Shown in pieces: positions 32,571 through 36,548 of a stretch of 36,548 bases of DNA. The notes beneath the pieces were generated by a model. The model saw only the letters and a list, made by a program, of their open reading frames with translations, was not told the origin of the DNA and searched no databases. The DNA is from JAXHUH01 sp034211175 (GTDB lineage: Bacteria; Actinomycetota; Acidimicrobiia; Acidimicrobiales; CAIXPF01), in NCBI GenBank assembly GCA_034211175.1, contig JAXHUH010000160.1, forward strand, positions 1-36,548. The letters run 5' to 3'. The position numbers were made by a program, and so were the translations under genes. How positions within the stretch are numbered: position 1 is the stretch's first letter; each line of letters begins with the position of its first letter.

Positions 32571-33464
32571 GTGAGCCCCGAGCCCGACGTGCCGCTCGAG
32601 CGCACGATCCCGCCGCCGGTCGCCGAGCCCCACCCACCGGCCTACACCCCGCCGCCGGGTGCATGTGATGCCCACTGCCACGTGTTCGGCCCCGCGGAGC
32701 GGTTCCCGTTCGCACCGGGCCGCGCCTACACGCCGCCCGACGCCGGTCTCGACCGGTTCGAGTACCTGCAGGAGCGGCTCGGTCTGAGCCGCGCCGTGTT
32801 CGTGCAGGCCAGCTGCCACGGCACCGACAACGCCGCCATGGTCGACGCCCTCGAACGGGGCGGCGGGCGCTACGCCGGCGTCGCCATGGTCGACGACCGT
32901 TTCGGGGACCGCGACCTCGGCCGCCTCCACGACGCCGGTGTGCGCGGCGCCCGGTTCAACTTCGTCGCCCACCTCGGCGGCGCCCCCGACCTGGACGTGT
33001 TCGACCGGGTCGTCGCCCGCATCGCGCCCCTCGGCTGGCACGTCGTCGTCCACCTCGACGCACTCGACCTGCCCCGCCACGTCGCGCTGCTCGACCGGTT
33101 GCCGTGCCCGTTCGTGATCGACCACATGGCCCGCGTGCCCGTCGTCGACGGGCTGGACCAGGAGCCCTTCGCCCGGCTGCTCGACCTGGCCGGCGACGAG
33201 CGCTGCTGGGTCAAGATCTCCGGCGCCGAGCGCCTCACCGCGGACGGCCCACCGCCCTACGACGACGTCGTGCCGTTCGCCCGCGCCCTGATCGCCGCCG
33301 CCCCCGACCGGGTGCTGTGGGGCACCGACTGGCCCCACCCCAACGTTCGCCACATGCCCGACGACGGCGACCTGCTCGACCTGCTCGCCCGGTTCGCGCC
33401 CGACGAGGCGCTCCGCAACCGCATCCTCGTCGACAACCCGGCCCGCCTCTACGACCTCGCCTGA
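32571..33464 (+). CDS. ligI: 2-pyrone-4,6-dicarboxylate hydrolase, LigI-like
   Basis: The 297-residue amidohydrolase-fold lactonase opens 2-pyrone-4,6-dicarboxylate to 4-oxalomesaconate. Motifs are CDAHCHVFGP (His35, His37), FVQASCHGTDNAAMVDAL, GVRGARFNF, VVHLDALDL, FVIDHMARVP, VKISGAERL and WGTDWPHPNV carrying the conserved Asp. This arrangement matches LigI, which works without metal. The GTG at 32571 follows GGAGGG and lies 20 bp after the ligU stop, so ligU-ligI form one unit. Confidence 0.94.
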   Translation: MSPEPDVPLERTIPPPVAEPHPPAYTPPPGACDAHCHVFGPAERFPFAPGRAYTPPDAGLDRFEYLQERLGLSRAVFVQASCHGTDNAAMVDALERGGGRYAGVAMVDDRFGDRDLGRLHDAGVRGARFNFVAHLGGAPDLDVFDRVVARIAPLGWHVVVHLDALDLPRHVALLDRLPCPFVIDHMARVPVVDGLDQEPFARLLDLAGDERCWVKISGAERLTADGPPPYDDVVPFARALIAAAPDRVLWGTDWPHPNVRHMPDDGDLLDLLARFAPDEALRNRILVDNPARLYDLA

Positions 33465-33497
33465 TCGTGGTGCGCGTGCCGCCCCGGTCCGCCCCTG

Positions 33498-33544
33498 GGT
33501 GTCTCATCAAGCGGACAGCCTGACCGGATCGTGATACGGTCCGC
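33498..33544. promoter_or_regulatory. Putative IclR operator upstream of the IclR gene
   Basis: GGTGTCTCATCAAGCGGAC (33498-33516) matches the 31245 element at 16 of 19 positions. GCGGAC (33511-33516) has its complement GTCCGC at 33539-33544. CGTGATAC (33530-33537) parallels the TGTGATAAC near the ligU site and may be part of the -10. The rest of the 177-bp gap to the IclR start shows nothing else. Confidence 0.6.
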
Positions 33545-33641
33545 GTGACCTGAGGCACACAAACGCAGACGTGCGGCCCGTACGGCCGTCGTGACGCCCC
33601 GTGCCGAGCCGACGAGCGAGACCACCGACCGAAGAGGGCCG

Positions 33642-34352
33642 ATGGCGACCACCGTCCAGTCCGTGGAGCGTGCGTTCACGATCCTCGAGACCTTCGACGA
33701 GCACCACCCGACCCGCTCCGCGGCAGACATCGCCGAGCTCGCCGGGCTCGCCCGCCCGACCACCTACCGGATGCTCCAGACGCTCCAGGCGCTCGGCTAC
33801 GTGCGCAGCCACGGTGGCCGCTTCGAGGTGACCCCGCGGGTGCTGCGCCTCGGCGCCGGCTACCTGGCGCCCGACCTCGCCGAGCGGGCCCAGCCCGTGC
33901 TCGACGAGCTGAGCGCGACGGTCGGCGAGCACGTCGCCATCGGCACGCTCGACGGCGACGAGGTCATCGCCGTGGCGGTGGCCAACTCGGCGCAGTCCCG
34001 GTTCCTGTCGGTGGCCGTGCAGGTCGGCCAGCGGCTGCCGGCGAGCCACACCGCGCTCGGCCGGGTGCTGCTCGCCCACCGGCCCGGCCCGGTGAGCGCC
34101 GACGCCGGCTCCGACTCCGGCCCCGACGCCGCGGCCGCCGAGGCCATCCGGCGCGACGGCTACGTCGTCGTCGATGGGCTGCTCGAACCGGGGATGCGGA
34201 CGATGGGGGTGCCGGTGCGCGATCACGGCGGCGACGTGATCGCCGCGCTGTCGATCGCCGTCAACGCCAGCCGCATCGGCCTCGATGACCTGTGCGACCG
34301 CTGCCTGCCCGAGCTCCGGGCCGCCGCCGGGCGGCTCGCCACCCGACTCTGA
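33642..34352 (+). CDS. IclR-family transcriptional regulator
   Basis: The 236-residue regulator has an N-terminal winged helix (TVQSVERAFTILETFDEHHPTRSAADIAELAGLARPTTYRMLQTLQALGYV) and a C-terminal effector domain (LDELSATVGEHVAIGTLDGDEVIAVA, LPASHTALGRVLLA, RRDGYVVVDGLLEPGMRTMGVPVRD). This is the PcaR/PobR-like branch that senses aromatic acids or pathway intermediates. The ATG at 33642 with upstream GAAGAGGG is preferred over a GTG at 33591. It lies between ligI and the MetE-like gene and probably controls the ligJK, ligU-I and downstream units through the GCGGAC elements. Confidence 0.9.
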   Translation: MATTVQSVERAFTILETFDEHHPTRSAADIAELAGLARPTTYRMLQTLQALGYVRSHGGRFEVTPRVLRLGAGYLAPDLAERAQPVLDELSATVGEHVAIGTLDGDEVIAVAVANSAQSRFLSVAVQVGQRLPASHTALGRVLLAHRPGPVSADAGSDSGPDAAAAEAIRRDGYVVVDGLLEPGMRTMGVPVRDHGGDVIAALSIAVNASRIGLDDLCDRCLPELRAAAGRLATRL

Positions 34353-34387
34353 CGCCCGATCCCGAACCAGCAACCAAGGGGGAACCC

Positions 34388-35500
34388 ATGTCCAGGATCG
34401 ATCCACCGTTCCGGGCCGACCACGTCGGCAGCCTCCTGCGGCCGGCCGCCATCCACGAGGCCCGCGCCAAGTTCCGCACCGGTGACCTCTCGCCCGAGGC
34501 GCTGCGCGAGATCGAGGACCGCGAGATCGCGGCGATGGTGCCGAAGCTGGCCGACACCGGCATCCGCAGCATCACCGACGGCGAGTTCCGCCGCGAGTGG
34601 TTCCACATCGACTTCCTGCGCGGGCTCGGAGGCATCACGGTCGAGGGGATGATCGCCGCGACCTCCGACTCCGAGGAGACCGTCCACCAGGCGCCGCCCC
34701 GGATCACCGTCACCGGCAAGCTCACCCACGAGCGCGCCATCCAGGTCGCCGACTACCAGTTCCTCGCCGAGCGCATGCCGGACGGCGCCATGGCCAAGGT
34801 CGCCATCCCGTCGCCGACGATGGCCCACTTCCGCGGCGGGCGGGCCGGCATCGACATCGAGTCCTACCCCGACCTCGACCTGTTCTTCGAGGACCTGGCC
34901 CAGGTGTACCGCGACGAGATCGCGGCCCTCTACGCCGCGGGTTGTCGGTACGTGCAGCTCGACGACACCAACCTCGCCTACCTGTGCGACCCGGGGATGC
35001 GCCAGGGCGCCATCGACCGGGGCGACGACCCCAACGAGCTGCCCCGCACCTACGCGGCGCTCATCAACGCCGCCATCGCCGACAAGCCCGACGACCTCAC
35101 CGTCGGGGTCCACCTGTGCCGGGGCAACTTCCGCAGCACCTTCTTCGCGAGCGGCGGCTACGAGCCGGTCGCCGAGGTGCTCTTCACCGAGCTCGACGTC
35201 GACGCGTTCTTCCTCGAGTACGACGACGAGCGCTCCGGCGGGTTCGAGCCGCTGCGGTTTCTGCCGAAGGACAAGACCGTCGTCCTCGGCCTGATCACGT
35301 CGAAGTTCCCGACGCTGGAGCCCGCCGACGAGATCAAGGCCCGCATCGACGAGGCCGCCAAGCACACCTCGCTCGACCAGCTGTGCCTGAGCCCCCAGTG
35401 CGGCTTCTCGTCGACCATCCACGGCAACGTGATGACCGAGGACGAACAGTGGGCCAAGCTCCGCCACGTCGTCGCCATCGCGAACGACGTCTGGGGCTGA
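34388..35500 (+). CDS. MetE C-terminal-like (cobalamin-independent methionine synthase-related) protein
   Basis: The 370-residue protein covers only the catalytic barrel of MetE. Features are the FRADHVGSLLRPA opening, ITDGEFRREWFHIDFLRGLGG, QLDDTNLAYLCD, VHLCRGNF with His242 and Cys244 as zinc ligands, EYDDERSGGFEPL and SPQCGFSS with Cys338. Family members move a methyl group to a thiol; homologues lacking the N-terminal half have varied roles. In a protocatechuate cluster it could take methyl groups from O-demethylation of a methoxylated aromatic, but this is inference. The ATG follows AAGGGGGAA. It is 35 bp after the IclR gene. Confidence 0.85.
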   Translation: MSRIDPPFRADHVGSLLRPAAIHEARAKFRTGDLSPEALREIEDREIAAMVPKLADTGIRSITDGEFRREWFHIDFLRGLGGITVEGMIAATSDSEETVHQAPPRITVTGKLTHERAIQVADYQFLAERMPDGAMAKVAIPSPTMAHFRGGRAGIDIESYPDLDLFFEDLAQVYRDEIAALYAAGCRYVQLDDTNLAYLCDPGMRQGAIDRGDDPNELPRTYAALINAAIADKPDDLTVGVHLCRGNFRSTFFASGGYEPVAEVLFTELDVDAFFLEYDDERSGGFEPLRFLPKDKTVVLGLITSKFPTLEPADEIKARIDEAAKHTSLDQLCLSPQCGFSSTIHGNVMTEDEQWAKLRHVVAIANDVWG

Positions 35501-35507
35501 GCGCCCG

Positions 35508-36224
35508 GTGCTGCCGCCACCGCTCGAACGCCGGCGCCGCGCCATCGTGCTGGTCCACGGGGCGTGGGTCGGCGAGTGGAGCTGGTCGCCCGTCCTCCCG
35601 CTGCTCGAGGCGTCCGGGCGACCGGTCCACGCCGTGTCGCTCACCGGCCACGGGACGCGGGCCCACCAGTCCGGGCCCCACGTCACCCAGGCCGATCACG
35701 TGCGCGACGTCATCGGCGCCATCGAGACGGCCGACCTCACCGAGGTGACCCTGGTCGGCCACAGCTACGGCGGCCGGGTCATCTCCGCCGTCGCCCAGGA
35801 GGTCCCGGAGCGGCTCGCCGAGCTGGTGTTCCTCGACGCCCACGCGCCGACCGCACCCGACCCGGGCCAGAGCCCCGAGCGCATCGCCGCGGTCGAGGCG
35901 GGTGGCGGCATGTTGGCGTTCACCGGCTACGACCCCGATCCCGCCCGGGTCGGCGGGCCCGAGGGGCTTGCGTGGTTCCTGGCGCGGACGATGCCCCAGT
36001 CGTTCGCCACGTTCACGGTGCCGTTGCCGGCGGGCCTGCCCGACGGCGTCGGCCGCACCTACGTGTTCGCCACCGGCTACGGGCCGACCCGGTTCGCGGC
36101 GTACGCCGCCGGGGCGAAGGCCGACCCGTCGTGGCGCTACCACGAGATCGACACCGACCACTGGCTGATGTTCAGCCACCCCGAGGAGGTCGCCGCCCTC
36201 ATCGTGGGCGCGGGGTCGACGTGA
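35508..36224 (+). CDS. Alpha/beta-hydrolase fold protein
   Basis: The 238-residue hydrolase has the oxyanion region VLVHGAWVGEWSW, the nucleophile elbow GHSYGG, an acid candidate in the VFLDAHAP strand and a catalytic His in DTDHWLMFSHPEEV. This size and the LVHGAW/DTDHW pattern fit salicylate esterase/hydroxynitrile-lyase-like small esterases. It could cleave an aromatic ester, freeing the acid that feeds the lig pathway. The GTG start lies 8 bp after the MetE-like stop, and its stop overlaps the ligC start (GTGA). Confidence 0.85.
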   Translation: MLPPPLERRRRAIVLVHGAWVGEWSWSPVLPLLEASGRPVHAVSLTGHGTRAHQSGPHVTQADHVRDVIGAIETADLTEVTLVGHSYGGRVISAVAQEVPERLAELVFLDAHAPTAPDPGQSPERIAAVEAGGGMLAFTGYDPDPARVGGPEGLAWFLARTMPQSFATFTVPLPAGLPDGVGRTYVFATGYGPTRFAAYAAGAKADPSWRYHEIDTDHWLMFSHPEEVAALIVGAGST

Positions 36225-36548
36225 CCGTCCGCCTCGCCCTCGTCGGCCCGGGCGCGTTCGGGCGTCGCCACCTCGACGTGCTCGCCCGGATCGACGAGGC
36301 CGAGGTCGTGGCCATCGCCGGGCCGCCGCTCGACGTGACCCGCGAGCTCGCCCGCCTCCACGGCATCGGTCACGCCGCGGCCGGGCTCGACGACGTCCTC
36401 GCCCGCGGCGACCTCGACGCAGTCGTCCTCGCCACCCCGACCCCGCTGCACGCCGAACAGGCGCTCGCCTGCCTGGACGCCGGCACGCACGTCGCGGTCG
36501 AGATCCCGCTGTGCGACCGCCACGCCCCCCGCCAGGCGGGCGCGCGAC
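36221..36548 (+). CDS. ligC: 4-carboxy-2-hydroxymuconate semialdehyde dehydrogenase, LigC-like (cut by window end)
   Basis: About 109 codons of a Gfo/Idh/MocA-family oxidoreductase are present. VRLALVGPGAFGRRHLDVLARI is the NAD(P) Rossmann start, DLDAVVLATPTPLHAEQALACLDAG follows, and HVAVEIPLCDRH replaces the usual EKP motif with EIP, as in LigC. The family-specific EIPL and the position in the lig cluster favour oxidation of the LigAB product to 2-pyrone-4,6-dicarboxylate. The remaining two-thirds lies outside the window. Confidence 0.85.
   Translation, partial: MTVRLALVGPGAFGRRHLDVLARIDEAEVVAIAGPPLDVTRELARLHGIGHAAAGLDDVLARGDLDAVVLATPTPLHAEQALACLDAGTHVAVEIPLCDRHAPRQAGAR

Noticed and set aside
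1..36548. tRNA, rRNA, insertion sequences, integrase or attachment sites
   Set aside because: No cloverleaf, rRNA-like stretch, transposase motif or terminal inverted repeat was seen by eye; a tRNA-scan and an IS search would be needed to exclude them fully.

Overview
The window is very GC-rich DNA with frequent GTG starts, 4-bp start/stop overlaps and few intergenic gaps. This suggests an actinobacterium, most likely an environmental member of the Acidimicrobiia type; the phylum is fairly safe, the class is a guess. No rRNA, tRNA, transposase, integrase or CRISPR array was found. The window is a large catabolic island built around protocatechuate-type 4,5-cleavage of aromatic acids, Rieske ring hydroxylation, two uptake systems and an unusual pair of selenoprotein loci.

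Layout. 1-3.7 kb holds background genes: a gene tail, an acyl carrier protein, a GNAT acetyltransferase and an M13 metallopeptidase. 3.8-5.0 kb (minus strand) encodes ligB and ligA, the ring-cleavage dioxygenase. Divergent from them are a muconolactone-isomerase-like gene and an FCD-type GntR regulator. 6.4-7.9 kb (minus) is an acetoacetyl-CoA synthetase-like gene that has lost its ATP-binding core. From 8.07 to 24.84 kb everything is on the plus strand: a UGSC-partner gene and a UGSC selenoprotein gene, an SDR, a Dpp/Opp-type ABC transporter (two ATPases, two permeases), a second SDR, the transporter's binding lipoprotein, a third SDR, then a second UGSC locus (partner, small NifU-C-like CxxC protein, UGSC selenoprotein, second partner), a second GntR regulator and a Rieske dioxygenase operon. 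A strong hairpin separates this from a minus-strand block: a phosphonate-type ABC transporter (phnD, phnC, double phnE), a DUF1932-type dehydrogenase, ligK and ligJ. The right end (plus) carries ligU (frameshifted), ligI, an IclR regulator, a MetE-like protein, an alpha/beta hydrolase and the start of ligC.

The main discovery is at 9124-9675 and 19918-20448. In both genes an in-frame TGA lies inside the motif [Sec]-Gly-Ser-Cys, the frame continues through a complete conserved domain, and a hairpin follows the TGA. Conventional gene calling would break each into two ORFs. These UGSC proteins resemble the UGA-containing domain of glycine/D-proline reductase selenoproteins, and each is translationally coupled to members of an uncharacterised protein family present here in three copies.

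Three regulatory codes can be read. A pair of abutting 12-bp palindromes (ATYRTnnRYRAT) occurs in front of ligAB/isomerase, the synthetase/UGSC locus A, and the transporter lipoprotein. A CGGTATAC-type element precedes both the second GntR gene and the Rieske operon. A GGTGTCTCA/GCGGAC element precedes ligJ/ligU and the IclR gene. Together they imply that transport, UGSC chemistry and ring cleavage are co-regulated. The substrate of the UGSC system cannot be read from the sequence.
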